Positions 41,213-51,163 are shown, counted from the stretch's first letter. The stretch is DNA of 64,000 nucleotides from Streptomyces diastatochromogenes (GCF_002242805.1 NZ_MCGQ01000041.1:1-64000), one strand, 5' to 3'. Numbers and translations: made by a program. The notes: generated by a model from the sequence alone, not told the origin.

Positions 41213-44200
41213 TCAGTCCTCGATGTACCGGATGAGCACGCGCAGCGTCGTGCCGCGTTCGGTCCGCCAGGTCACCTCGTCCCCCACCTCCCGCCACAGC
41301 AGTGCCCTGCCCAGGGCCGAGTCGGGGCTCAGCCGCTCCGCCTCGTCACCGGCGAGCAACGCTATTTCGTACACCGTGATCCCCGGTTCGTCCGGGTCCT
41401 CGACGCCGACCAGACAGCCCGGTACGACGACGGCTCCGCCGGTGTAGGACGGGTCGGGGACGACCTGGTCGAGCAGGGCCCGCAGGAAGCTCCGCCGTTC
41501 CTTCAGCGCCTCGCGCCGCTTCTCGTGGTCGGCCAGCTGGGCCTTCCGGGAGGAGGAGTCGACGGCCACCACCTCGGGCAACGGCAGGTCGAGCACGTCC
41601 TGCACCCGCTCGAGTTCCCGCTGCACCCGCCGGTGGGCGCGCAGACTGATCCGGTCGACGCGCAGGCGCGGCAACGGTCGCTCGGGGGCGGGGGCGGCCG
41701 TCCCACTGGTCCGCACGGGCTGCCGCGGCAGGGCAGGCAGCGTGGGCTGGGCGGCCGTCCGGCCAGGCGCGTTCCGGGCCACAGGCTGCTGCCGGTCCGC
41801 CCCTCCGGCTCCCGTCGGCCGCCGGTCCACGCGGAGCAGCTCCGTCGTACGGCCGTCGGCGGCTTCGGGCGAGCCGGGCGCGTGGTAACGGGCCACGCCC
41901 ACCTGGCCGTCGTCCCCGAGGACGGGTACGTCCACGCGCGCGATCGCGGCCCGAATCATCGCCTGCACCTCGGCATGGGCCAGCCGTGCGACGGGCCGTC
42001 CACCGCGCAGGACCTCCACGGCATCGACCCCCGGGAAACCGGGCACTCCCGCCGCACTGAGAAAGCGAGCGGAACCGGCCACGGTCGAGCGCAGACTGAA
42101 CGCGTGCTGGGCCGCGTTGACTTCGTCCCGGTGAAGACGGGCCACGGAGACCAGGGCGGGGGCGGCGGGACCGGTTCGCGGTGCGGCTGGGGCGGTTGGC
42201 CGGGTTGGTGGTGTGGGCGCTTGTGCCGGGCGGGGACGCGGAACGGACGGACGGGGCTGCGGAAGGGAGGGTCGGGGCTGCGGCACGGACGCCCGGGGCT
42301 GCCGTACGGCGGTGCGGGGCTGGGGTTCGGCCGGAGCGGCAGCCGGCGCGGCTGGGTCGACCGGTCGGGTCTCCTTGTCGGCGTCAGCCACTCGGATCTC
42401 CCGGTCCGCGTCGACCGGTCGCGGCTCCCGGCCCGCGCCGGCCGTCGCCCCTTCGATGCCCAGCCGGTCCAGCTCGGCCCACAGGGGTTCGAGGGCCCGT
42501 TCCGGGTCGAGGAAGAAGCGGCTGCCGCGGATGCGCACGAACGTCCAGCCGACCCGCTCCAGTTCACGCTGGCGTGCCGCGTCCGCGTCCGCGTTCTCCT
42601 CGTTGTGGAAGGCGTCGCCGTCGCACTCCACGGCCAGGCGCCTGGTTCCGCCCTCGACGACGAGGTCGATGCGGTAGCGGCCGGCCGGATACTGCGGCCG
42701 TACCCGGTATCCCCGGGCCCGCAGGGCCAGGTACACCCGCTGCTCGAAGAGGCTGTCGAACGCCTCGTGCGGCACGTCCGGACGGACCTCGCCGAGCCCC
42801 GCGCCGTCCTGGTCCTCGGCCGGCCGGGAGAACCAGTCCAGGTAGGCGCGCCGCAGGTCGGTCTCGCCCCATTCCGTGAGCGTCACGCTGTGGAAGAGCC
42901 ACACCTGGTCCCGGGCCCGGGAGGCGGCCACGTTGAGGTGCTGCCGGTTGAGGGCGCTGCTGTAGGGGCCGATGCGGCGCGGTCCGTCCGGGCCGGTGAG
43001 CGAGGCGACCGTGCCGATGAAGACGACATCGCGCTCGTCCCCCTGGAACTCCTCGGCGTTGCCCACGCGCAGCCGCCGCCGCTGCCGCTCGTCGAGCGGG
43101 ATCCGGTCGGCCAGCAGATCCTCGATGAGGAACTTCTGCCCGGCACCGAGCAGGGTGATCACGCCCATGCTGCGGCCGGCGTAGGCGGGGTCGGCGATGC
43201 AGCGCGCGACGGTGTCCACCAGCCGCTCGGCCTCGGGCCGGTTGACCTGCTTCTGCCCGCTGCCCTCCACCCAGCCGTCGGCCACGTGGACCGCGCGCAG
43301 CGGCGGCAGCCGGTCGGCGCCGTACTGCCGCAGGGGCTGGAGCCGGCCGCCGTAGCAGAGGTCGTTGGAGAAGCCGATGATCTCCGGCATGCAGCGGAAG
43401 TGCTCCTGGAGCATCAGCCGGCCGCGGCCGCCGGCGAGTCCGGAGGCGATGTCGAAGAGGCTGGCGGTCGGCGTGAACAGGTTGCGGCGGGCGGCGGGCA
43501 GTTCGGCGAGCAGCCGCCGCTGGAGGGCGAACTGCTCGTCGTGGTCGACGCCGACCTGGGCCGGGCTGACCTGCTGGTCGTCACCGACGACCACGACCTT
43601 CGCGCCGAGCCAGGCGAGCAGCAGCGCCTCGGGCCCGGACTGGCTCGCCTCGTCGATGATCACGACGTCGAAGCGGCCGGCGCGGTTCATGGGGACGGTC
43701 TCGGTCACCTGGTGCAGCGGCATGATCCAGGCGGGTACGGCCTCCTGGCTGGCCTGGAGGCTCTCCCGCGCCTGCCTGCGATAGGTGGCCGCGTACTTGC
43801 CGGTGCCCTTGCCGAGCCTGCGGACGTTCTGCTGGTACGAGGTGAGGGCCACGGCCTGGTCGTCGGTGAGCCGGGACAGGCAGCTGAACCAGGCCTTGTC
43901 GGCCGCCAGCCGCTCCAGCCCGATGCGGATGTCGGCGTCCGCCTCGGCGAGCAGGCGCAGTTGCCGCGTCTCGGCCTCGGGGTCGGTCAGGTCCGTCATG
44001 CGGGCGTGCCAGGCCGACCAGGCCCAGGCGGCCTCGAATTCCGTCAGGCGCGTGTCCCAGGCGGGGTCGTCCGGTGCCGACTCCAACGCGTCCGCGATGT
44101 CGGGGAGTTCGGCCGCGACCACCCGGTAGGCGTCGTCGCACGTCTTTTTGCGGTCCAGTGCCTCGCGCAGGTCGTCCAGCTCGCCGACCGCGGCGCCGTA

Positions 44201-46891
44201 GGCCTCCGCGTCGCGGGCCTCGGCGGCAGCGCGCGCCCGCTCCACGGGCGCCGTCGCACCGCGCCGGTGGGCGGCGGCCCGGAGCACGTCGATCGCGTCG
44301 TCGAGCAGCGCCCGGGCGGGGTCGGCGGCGCGGCGGGCCGCTCGAGCGCGCAGCGCCGCGCGGACGGTGCGCACCCGCTCCTCGTCTCCCCGGTCGACGC
44401 CCGCGAGCCCCGGCGCGGGCGCCGCCGCGCGCGTCACGTCCTGGCGCAGGTCGGCGAGGGTGGTGAGGGTGGTGAGGGTGGCGATGTCCTGACGCAGCCG
44501 GGTCATACGCCGGTTGACGCTCTGCCAGGCCTCGGCGCCCTCGCCCCACTCCTGCTCGACGTCCTGCAGGTGCCGTTCCAGGGTGACGCGGTGCGCCACG
44601 GCGGACGCGGCGGCCTCCGTGTCGACGGTGCGGCCGTCGACCCGCACGGTCTCGGGGAAGTCGCCGACCGCCTTGCGCAGCCGGGTCTTCAGGCCGAGCG
44701 GGCCGCGCAGTTTCTCGCCGGCGGCGAGGCCGTCGCGCAGGGAGGTGGCCAGCCCCAGCGCCGTCGGCACGTCGTACGACTCCAGGCCGCTGACCAGGGT
44801 GGAGCCGAGGGCCCCTGCCGCCTGCTCGACCGCGGTCAGGGCCGCCGCGGTACGGGCGTGCCGGTCGCGGGTTACGAGGTCCTGCCCGGCGATGATCTCG
44901 CGGCGCAGTGCGGCGGCCCAGTCGGCGGGCAGGGTGGCCGCCGCGGCGGAGGCCGCCGTGAACTGGTCCAGGGCCGCGGCCAGCTGGTCCTGCTGCGCGA
45001 CGGTCAGGGTGGACACGGCGTCGTCCAGACGCGAGGCGGAGCCGTCCTGACGGAGCGCGGCGAGGTCGGCCTCGGCCTCCCGGACGGTCTCGACCGCCTC
45101 GGCGAACGCGGGCCCGCTGGGCAGGCGCCCCGGATCGGGCAACGCGGCGGTCACCGTGGCCGCGAGGGCGCGGTGCCGGTCGGTGAAGGCGAGGGCCGCG
45201 CGCCGCAGGACCGCCAGGGCCGCGGGGTCGAGCGTGGGCGTCTCCGCGGGGACGGCGCCGAGCCACCCGTACCGCGGGCGCTCGGCGGCGAGGCGCTCGG
45301 CGATGCGGGTGAGGGTGCCCTCGTAGTCGCCGATCTCGGCCGGGTGGCGGTAGGTCTCCTGTTCCCGCAGGGCCCGCAGGGACTTGAGGGCGAGTGCCTG
45401 CGCGGAGCGCGCGGACCTGAGGCGCTCCTCGTGATCCTGGATGCGCCGGCGGTAGGCGCGCGCGGAGAAGTCACCCTGCCGGTCCAGGATGGCCTTGACC
45501 GACTGCTCCAGTTCCTGCTGTCCGGCTCCGTCGTCGGTACGGCTGACGCACAGTTCACGGATGCTGGCGGGGAGTTTGTCCCGCAGGACCTTCAGGGCAC
45601 GGGCCGTGTGGCTGGTGATCAGGACCCGGTTGCCGTGGGCGAGCAGGTCGGTGACCAGGTTGGCGATGGTGTGGGTTTTGCCGGTGCCGGGCGGGCCCTG
45701 CACCACGACCAGGTCGCGGTCGCGCAGCCGCTCGGCGATGGTGCGCTGCTCGTCGTTGGAGGGCAGGGCGAAGTACAGCTCGGGCTGGGCGCCGCGGGCC
45801 TCCGGGGTGCCGGGCTCGCCCAGCGGCCGGTCGCCGCCGGCCCCGGCGACGGCGCGGAGCAGCGCGGTGGGTTCGGCGCCCTGTTCGATCTGCAGGGCGA
45901 CCCCGCGCAGGGCTTCCAGCATGCTGCGCCGGGTGCGCTCCCTGAGCAGCAGCACGGGCGCGAAGCTGACGACCGGCACGGCGGGGTCTCCCGTCGCGCG
46001 GTGCCGGACGGCTGAGGGGTCGTAGCGGCCCGCTTCGTGGGCGGCGATGGTCCAGGTGGTGAGCGCGCGGTGCAGCGGGTCGGCGAGCATCGCGTCCGTG
46101 GTGTCGCCGGCGGCTTCCAGCTCCTGGCGGACCAGGGCGCGGATCTCGGCGCGGGCCTTCTGCCCGGCGTCGAGCATGGACTCCTCGAGGACCGGGCTGC
46201 CGTGCTCCGGGTCGGGTCCGACGGTGATGGCCCCGGTGTCGGGGTCGATGGCGATGACGGCCCGGCAGGTGACGAGGTGCCGGCGGATCGGCTCGCTCTG
46301 GGCGGACCAGGTCAGATGGCCGAAGCCGACGACGAGTTCGAAGCTCTCGCCGAGTTCGGAGGCGTCCACGCACAGGCGGTAGAGGCGGTCGTAGGCGCGG
46401 ACGACCGGTTTCGTGGCGCGGTCGCGCGCCGCCCACTTCTCCCACTGGCGCGACCAGGAGGCGTACTGCTCGTGCACGACGTCGCAGTGGGGGTCGTCGG
46501 CGAGGGCGACCGTGCGGTACCCGGCGCGTGAACTGCCGCCCGCCGACACCTCGTCGGCCGGGATGTCCGCCTCGGTGCGCGGCGCGGGCGGCTCTTCCCG
46601 CTCGGAGTCGCGGATCTCCCGGCCGTCCAGCCAGTGGGCGAGCGGCAGGGGCGGGGCCGGCGGGTCGTGCCGTACGGGCCGGTCGGCCCGTAGCCACAAC
46701 GGGGAGTCACCGGGGACGGCTTCGGTGAGGAAGCAGGCGAACTGCTCGGGCAGATCGGCGAACCACATCTGGTGCCGGGCGTCGTCGTGTGTGCGTACCG
46801 GCCTGGTGCGGCTTTCGCCGACCTCCGCGAGATAGCGGAAGACGTGACGGACGACGTCGTCGGGCGTCGCGGCGGACACGGGCACACTCAC
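41213..46891 (-). CDS. giant SF1 helicase with Vsr/MTES-type nuclease and GreA-like C-terminal domain
   Basis: The protein has 1892 residues. A novel-looking N-terminal domain (1-370) is followed by SF1 (Upf1/Dna2-like) motif I QGPPGTGKTHTIAN at about 393-405. A long alpha-helical insertion covers about 470-1010. Motif II IIDEAS lies near 1075, VVVGDDQQVSP follows, and helicase motif EEFQGDERDVVF with NVAASRARDQVWLF covers about 1275-1330. A PD-(D/E)xK nuclease domain of the Vsr/DUF559 type (RYRIDLVVEGGTRRLAVECDGDAFH, then WTFVRIRGSRFF) lies at about 1390-1470. A Pro/Arg-rich linker runs to about 1590, and the tail is Gre-factor-like (coiled coil, then YEIALLAGDEAERLSPDSALGRALLWREVGDEVTW). 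Start GTG 46891 has a weak site. It is monocistronic. The fusion suggests genome defence or transcription-coupled DNA processing. Confidence 0.88.
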   Translation of the reverse strand: MSVPVSAATPDDVVRHVFRYLAEVGESRTRPVRTHDDARHQMWFADLPEQFACFLTEAVPGDSPLWLRADRPVRHDPPAPPLPLAHWLDGREIRDSEREEPPAPRTEADIPADEVSAGGSSRAGYRTVALADDPHCDVVHEQYASWSRQWEKWAARDRATKPVVRAYDRLYRLCVDASELGESFELVVGFGHLTWSAQSEPIRRHLVTCRAVIAIDPDTGAITVGPDPEHGSPVLEESMLDAGQKARAEIRALVRQELEAAGDTTDAMLADPLHRALTTWTIAAHEAGRYDPSAVRHRATGDPAVPVVSFAPVLLLRERTRRSMLEALRGVALQIEQGAEPTALLRAVAGAGGDRPLGEPGTPEARGAQPELYFALPSNDEQRTIAERLRDRDLVVVQGPPGTGKTHTIANLVTDLLAHGNRVLITSHTARALKVLRDKLPASIRELCVSRTDDGAGQQELEQSVKAILDRQGDFSARAYRRRIQDHEERLRSARSAQALALKSLRALREQETYRHPAEIGDYEGTLTRIAERLAAERPRYGWLGAVPAETPTLDPAALAVLRRAALAFTDRHRALAATVTAALPDPGRLPSGPAFAEAVETVREAEADLAALRQDGSASRLDDAVSTLTVAQQDQLAAALDQFTAASAAAATLPADWAAALRREIIAGQDLVTRDRHARTAAALTAVEQAAGALGSTLVSGLESYDVPTALGLATSLRDGLAAGEKLRGPLGLKTRLRKAVGDFPETVRVDGRTVDTEAAASAVAHRVTLERHLQDVEQEWGEGAEAWQSVNRRMTRLRQDIATLTTLTTLADLRQDVTRAAAPAPGLAGVDRGDEERVRTVRAALRARAARRAADPARALLDDAIDVLRAAAHRRGATAPVERARAAAEARDAEAYGAAVGELDDLREALDRKKTCDDAYRVVAAELPDIADALESAPDDPAWDTRLTEFEAAWAWSAWHARMTDLTDPEAETRQLRLLAEADADIRIGLERLAADKAWFSCLSRLTDDQAVALTSYQQNVRRLGKGTGKYAATYRRQARESLQASQEAVPAWIMPLHQVTETVPMNRAGRFDVVIIDEASQSGPEALLLAWLGAKVVVVGDDQQVSPAQVGVDHDEQFALQRRLLAELPAARRNLFTPTASLFDIASGLAGGRGRLMLQEHFRCMPEIIGFSNDLCYGGRLQPLRQYGADRLPPLRAVHVADGWVEGSGQKQVNRPEAERLVDTVARCIADPAYAGRSMGVITLLGAGQKFLIEDLLADRIPLDERQRRRLRVGNAEEFQGDERDVVFIGTVASLTGPDGPRRIGPYSSALNRQHLNVAASRARDQVWLFHSVTLTEWGETDLRRAYLDWFSRPAEDQDGAGLGEVRPDVPHEAFDSLFEQRVYLALRARGYRVRPQYPAGRYRIDLVVEGGTRRLAVECDGDAFHNEENADADAARQRELERVGWTFVRIRGSRFFLDPERALEPLWAELDRLGIEGATAGAGREPRPVDADREIRVADADKETRPVDPAAPAAAPAEPQPRTAVRQPRASVPQPRPSLPQPRPSVPRPRPAQAPTPPTRPTAPAAPRTGPAAPALVSVARLHRDEVNAAQHAFSLRSTVAGSARFLSAAGVPGFPGVDAVEVLRGGRPVARLAHAEVQAMIRAAIARVDVPVLGDDGQVGVARYHAPGSPEAADGRTTELLRVDRRPTGAGGADRQQPVARNAPGRTAAQPTLPALPRQPVRTSGTAAPAPERPLPRLRVDRISLRAHRRVQRELERVQDVLDLPLPEVVAVDSSSRKAQLADHEKRREALKERRSFLRALLDQVVPDPSYTGGAVVVPGCLVGVEDPDEPGITVYEIALLAGDEAERLSPDSALGRALLWREVGDEVTWRTERGTTLRVLIRYIED

Positions 46892-46989
46892 CTCGCTGAA
46901 CTGGCGGAACCCACATGTGGAGGGATTGTGTGCATCCTAGGGGGCAGGTCTGACACTCGTGCCGTTTCCGCCTGTTCCGGGCACGGGAC

Positions 46990-47020
46990 GGCCCCGGAAG
47001 GCGAAGTGCCTTCCGGGGCC
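46990..47020 (-). terminator. terminator hairpin of the acyl-CoA ligase gene
   Basis: GGCCCCGGAAGGC-GAAGT-GCCTTCCGGGGCC is a perfect 13-bp stem 12 bases after the ligase stop. It isolates that gene from the helicase gene that starts at 46891. Confidence 0.8.
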
Positions 47021-47031
47021 GGAGGGTTGTC

Positions 47032-48906
47032 TCAGCCTTCGCGCGTGCCCGCGTACATCTCGTCGATCAGGCCCTTGTACGTCCGCTCGACCACCGGACG
47101 CTTCAGCTTCAGGCTCGGCGTGATCTCGCCGTGCTCGACATCGAGGTCACGCGGCAGCAGGCGGAACTTCTTGATGGTCTGCCAGCGCTGCAGGCCCTCG
47201 TTGAGCTGCTTGACGTAGCCGTCGACCATCTCGACCGTCTGCGGGGCCGCGACGATCTCGGCGTACGCCTTGCCCGCCAGCCCGTTCTCCTTGGCCCACT
47301 GCAGGATGGCGATCTCGTCGAGCGCGATGAGGGCGGTGCAGTAGTTCCGGTCGGCGCCGTGCACCAGGATGTTGGAGACGTACGGGCACACCGCCTTGAA
47401 CTGGCCCTCGACCTCGGCCGGGGCGACGTACTTGCCGCCGGAGGTCTTGATGAGGTCCTTCTTGCGGTCGGTGATGCGCAGGTAGCCGTCGGGCGACAGC
47501 TCGCCGATGTCGCCGGTGTGGAACCAGCCGTCGCTCTCCAGCACCTCGGCGGTCTTCTCGGGCTGCTGGTGGTAGCCGTCCATGATGCCGGGGCCGCGCA
47601 GCAGGATCTCGCCGTCGTCCGCGATGCGCACCTCGCAGCCGGGCAGCGGCTTGCCGACGGTGCCGGTGCGGTAGGCCTCACCAGGGTTGACGAAGGAGGC
47701 CGCGGAGGTCTCGGTGAGGCCGTAGCCCTCCAGGATGTGGATCCCGGCGCCGGCGAAGAAGTAGCCGATCTCGGGGGAAAGCGCGGAGGCGCCCGAGACG
47801 CAGGCGCGCAGCCGGCCTCCGAAGGCCTCCCGCAGCTTGGAGTAGACGAGGGCGTCGGCGACCTTGTGCTTGGCGCCGAGGCCGAACGGCACGGCGTGGC
47901 TGCCGGTGCGGCGGAAGTTGTCCTGCGAGACCTTGGCGTACTCGCGGGAGACCTCGGCGGCCCACTGGAAGATCTTGTACTTGGCCCCGCCACCCTCGCG
48001 GGCCTTGGCCGCGACACCGTTGTAGACCTTCTCGAAGATGCGCGGCACGGCCGCCATGTACGTCGGCTGCACCACCGGAAGGTTCTCGATGATCTTGTCG
48101 ACACGGCCGTCGACGGCGGTGACGTGGCCGACCTCGATCTGGCCGGAGGTGAGGACCTTGCCGAAGACGTGGGCGAGGGGCAGCCACAGGTACTGCACGT
48201 CCTCGCCGCTGATCAGGCCGGTCGCCGCGATGGCCTTCGCCATGTACGCCCAGTTGTCGTGCGGCAGGCGCACGCCCTTGGGGCGGCCGGTGGTGCCGGA
48301 GGTGTAGATGAGGGTGGCGAGCTGGTCGCTGGTGATCGCGCCGACCCGCTCCTTGATCAGCTCGGGGTGCTTCTCCAGGTAGGCGGCGCCGCGCTGCTCC
48401 AGCTCGGTGAGGGTGGTCACCCAGTCGTTCGTCTCGACGCCGGCCGGGTCGATGACGACGACCTTGGTCAGCGCGGGCAGCTCGCCGCGCTTCTCCACCG
48501 CCTTGGCGACCTGGGCCGCGTCCTCGGCGATCAGCACCCGGCTCTCGGAGTCGGAGAGGATGAACGCGGACTCGTCTGCGTTGGTCTGCGGGTAGACGGT
48601 CGTGGTGGCGCCGCCCGCGCACATGATGCCGAGGTCGGCGAGGATCCACTCGACGCGGGTCGAGGAGGCGAGCGCCACCCGCTGCTCCGGCTGCAGACCC
48701 AGTTCGATGAGCCCGGCCGCGATCGCGTACACCCGCTCGGCCGCCTGGCCCCAGCTCAGCGACTTCCAGTCGTCGGGGCCCTGGCCGGAGGCGGGCGGGA
48801 CCGGGTAGCGGTAGGCCTCGGCGTCCGGTGTGGCCGCCACGCGCTCCAGGAAGAGGGCCGCCACGGACGGCGGACGGTTCTCGATCAGGGTCTGTGTGTC
48901 GCTCAC
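47032..48906 (-). CDS. fadD: long-chain fatty acid-CoA ligase
   Basis: The 624-residue adenylate-forming enzyme has the P-loop LIYTSGTTGRPKGV, the A5 motif GYGLTETSA, FHTGDIGELSPDGYLRITDRKKDLIKTSGGKY and the C-terminal catalytic Lys region IKKFRLLPR. It activates long-chain fatty acids to acyl-CoA for beta-oxidation or lipid synthesis; the sequence resembles mycobacterial FadD15. GTG 48906 has GGAGG five bases upstream. Direct repeats resembling an operator lie 50-93 bases upstream, and a strong hairpin follows the stop. Confidence 0.94.
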   Translation of the reverse strand: MSDTQTLIENRPPSVAALFLERVAATPDAEAYRYPVPPASGQGPDDWKSLSWGQAAERVYAIAAGLIELGLQPEQRVALASSTRVEWILADLGIMCAGGATTTVYPQTNADESAFILSDSESRVLIAEDAAQVAKAVEKRGELPALTKVVVIDPAGVETNDWVTTLTELEQRGAAYLEKHPELIKERVGAITSDQLATLIYTSGTTGRPKGVRLPHDNWAYMAKAIAATGLISGEDVQYLWLPLAHVFGKVLTSGQIEVGHVTAVDGRVDKIIENLPVVQPTYMAAVPRIFEKVYNGVAAKAREGGGAKYKIFQWAAEVSREYAKVSQDNFRRTGSHAVPFGLGAKHKVADALVYSKLREAFGGRLRACVSGASALSPEIGYFFAGAGIHILEGYGLTETSAASFVNPGEAYRTGTVGKPLPGCEVRIADDGEILLRGPGIMDGYHQQPEKTAEVLESDGWFHTGDIGELSPDGYLRITDRKKDLIKTSGGKYVAPAEVEGQFKAVCPYVSNILVHGADRNYCTALIALDEIAILQWAKENGLAGKAYAEIVAAPQTVEMVDGYVKQLNEGLQRWQTIKKFRLLPRDLDVEHGEITPSLKLKRPVVERTYKGLIDEMYAGTREG

Positions 48907-48955
48907 GACATCCTCCGGGGCCCGCGACAGTGCGGCTGGCTCAAGTGCGGCTGGG

Positions 48956-48999
48956 TTAACTCACGGGTGGGGTTCGGGCTTGTTGTTTAACTCGCGAGT
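48956..48999 (-). promoter_or_regulatory. paired TTAACTC-type repeats upstream of fadD
   Basis: TTAACTCACGGGT (48956-48968) and TTAACTCGCGAGT (48987-48999) are 13-bp direct repeats with two mismatches, 31 bp apart, or about three helical turns. The second contains a perfect 10-bp palindrome ACTCGCGAGT. They lie 50 and 81 bases upstream of the GTG and look like binding sites for a dimeric repressor. The rest of 48907-49169 shows no gene. Confidence 0.5.
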
Positions 49000-49169
49000 A
49001 ACTATCGAGCAGGGATCAGAGTAAGGGGCGACCGGCCGCTGCGTAAGGGGCATCGGCCTGTCACTTTCCACGCAGAGCGACGCTACGCACGCGTAGGGGC
49101 CCGCCACGCTTTCGCACGACGAGCCCCTGTTGTGCCCGGTTTGCGGACACAGCCCGCTGTTACCGATGG

Positions 49170-51044
49170 TTACTTCTTGCCCTTGGCCGACCCCGCGCTG
49201 TCATCGCTGGACAGGACCGCGATGAAGGCCTCCTGCGGAACCTCCACGGAACCCACCATCTTCATCCGCTTCTTGCCTTCCTTCTGCTTCTCCAGCAGCT
49301 TCCGCTTACGGGAGATGTCACCGCCGTAGCACTTGGCGAGGACGTCCTTGCGGATGGCGCGGATGGTCTCTCGGGCGATGACCCGCGAGCCGATGGCGGC
49401 CTGGATCGGCACCTCGAAGGCCTGCCGCGGGATGAGTTCGCGCAGCTTGGCGACGAGCCGCACCCCGTACGCGTACGCGGCGTCCTTGTGGGTGATCGCC
49501 GAGAAGGCGTCCACCTTGTCGCCGTGCAGCAGGATGTCGACCTTGACCAGGCTGGAGGTCTGCTCGCCGGTGGGCTCGTAGTCGAGGGACGCGTAGCCGC
49601 GGGTCTTGGACTTCAGCTGGTCGAAGAAGTCGAAGACGATCTCCGCGAGCGGGAGGGTGTAACGGATCTCGACCCGGTCCTCGGAGAGGTAGTCCATGCC
49701 GAGCAGGGTGCCGCGCCGGGTCTGGCACAGCTCCATGATCGAGCCGATGAACTCGGTGGGCGCCAGGATGGTGGCGCGCACGACCGGCTCGTACACCTCG
49801 CCGATCTTCCCCTCGGGGAACTCGCTCGGGTTGGTGACGATGTGCTCGCTACGGTCCTCCATGACCACGCGGTAGACCACGTTGGGCGCGGTGGCGATCA
49901 GGTCGAGGCCGAACTCGCGCTCCAGCCGCTCCCGGATCACGTCCAGGTGCAGCAGGCCGAGGAAACCGACGCGGAAGCCGAAGCCGAGGGCGGCGGAGGT
50001 CTCCGGCTCGTAGACCAGCGCGGCGTCGTTGAGCTGCAGCTTGTCGAGGGCCTCGCGCAGCTCGGGGTAGTCGGAGCCGTCGAGCGGATACAGACCCGAG
50101 AAGACCATCGGCTTCGGGTCCTTGTAGCCGCCGAGCGCCTCGGTGGCGCCCTTGACCTGGCTGGTGACGGTGTCACCGACCTTGGACTGGCGGACGTCCT
50201 TCACGCCGGTGATCAGGTAGCCCACCTCGCCCACGCCGAGGCCGTCGGCCGGGAGCATCTCGGGCGAGTTGGTCCCGATCTCCAGCAGCTCGTGGGTGGC
50301 GCCGGTCGACATCATCCTGATGCGCTCGCGCTTGTTGAGCTGGCCGTCGATGACACGGACGTACGTCACGACACCGCGGTAGGAGTCGTAGACCGAGTCG
50401 AAGATCATCGCGCGGGCCGGCGCGTCGGCGACCCCGACCGGCGCCGGGATCTCCTTGACGACCTTGTTGAGCAGCGCGTCGACGCCGAGGCCGGTCTTGG
50501 CGGAGACCTTGAGCACATCCGACGGGTCGCAGCCGACCAGGTTCGCCAGCTCCTCGGCGAACTTCTCCGGCTGCGCCGCCGGCAGGTCGATCTTGTTCAG
50601 CACGGGGATGATCGCGAGGTCGTTCTCCATCGCCAGGTAGAGGTTGGCGAGGGTCTGCGCCTCGATGCCCTGGGCGGCGTCGACGAGGAGGACGGTCCCC
50701 TCACAGGCGGCCAGCGACCGCGAGACCTCGTAGGTGAAGTCGACGTGCCCCGGGGTGTCGATCATGTTGAGGATGTGCGTCGTGCCCTGGTCGGGGCCCT
50801 CGGTCGGGGCCCAGGGCAGACGCACCGCCTGGGACTTGATCGTGATGCCGCGCTCGCGCTCGATGTCCATCCGGTCGAGGTACTGAGCACGCATCTGCCG
50901 CTGCTCGACCACACCGGTCAGCTGGAGCATCCGGTCGGCGAGCGTGGACTTGCCGTGGTCGATGTGCGCGATGATGCAGAAATTGCGGATCAGCGCCGGG
51001 TCGGTACGGCTCGGCTCGGGCACATGGTTAGGGGTCGCGGGCAC
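49170..51044 (-). CDS. lepA: elongation factor 4 (LepA)
   Basis: LepA is a ribosome-bound GTPase that back-translocates or helps 30S assembly. The 624-residue protein has G motifs HIDHGKST, DTPGHVDF and NKIDLP, EF-G-like domains II, III and V, and the LepA-specific C-terminal domain (ISRKRKLLEKQKEGKKRMK). Start GTG 51044 (PATPNHVPEPSRTDP) has AGGA six bases upstream; a 20-residue extension upstream is unlike the family. It is divergent from rpsT with a shared 227-bp control region. Confidence 0.97.
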   Translation of the reverse strand: MPATPNHVPEPSRTDPALIRNFCIIAHIDHGKSTLADRMLQLTGVVEQRQMRAQYLDRMDIERERGITIKSQAVRLPWAPTEGPDQGTTHILNMIDTPGHVDFTYEVSRSLAACEGTVLLVDAAQGIEAQTLANLYLAMENDLAIIPVLNKIDLPAAQPEKFAEELANLVGCDPSDVLKVSAKTGLGVDALLNKVVKEIPAPVGVADAPARAMIFDSVYDSYRGVVTYVRVIDGQLNKRERIRMMSTGATHELLEIGTNSPEMLPADGLGVGEVGYLITGVKDVRQSKVGDTVTSQVKGATEALGGYKDPKPMVFSGLYPLDGSDYPELREALDKLQLNDAALVYEPETSAALGFGFRVGFLGLLHLDVIRERLEREFGLDLIATAPNVVYRVVMEDRSEHIVTNPSEFPEGKIGEVYEPVVRATILAPTEFIGSIMELCQTRRGTLLGMDYLSEDRVEIRYTLPLAEIVFDFFDQLKSKTRGYASLDYEPTGEQTSSLVKVDILLHGDKVDAFSAITHKDAAYAYGVRLVAKLRELIPRQAFEVPIQAAIGSRVIARETIRAIRKDVLAKCYGGDISRKRKLLEKQKEGKKRMKMVGSVEVPQEAFIAVLSSDDSAGSAKGKK

Positions 51045-51133
51045 GCAGGGTCCTGTCTCTTGAGGCGCCTTATGCCTCGGGTCGGATCGATACGTAGTCT
51101 CCATGGTCCCACGCGAAGGGACCGAGGACCGTT

Positions 51134-51163
51134 TTGGGCCGGTCGCAGGGCCACTGGTACTGT
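51134..51163 (+). promoter_or_regulatory. predicted rpsT promoter
   Basis: TTGGGC (51134-51139) and TACTGT (51158-51163) are separated by 18 bp, a good fit to the vegetative sigma HrdB pattern. Transcription would begin near 51170, about 100 bases before rpsT. Confidence 0.5.

Noticed and set aside
38216..46015. A 2599-codon open frame on the plus strand
   Set aside because: It is antisense to hemW, the SpoIIE-type phosphatase and the helicase, all of which have clear motifs. Long antisense frames are expected at this GC content.
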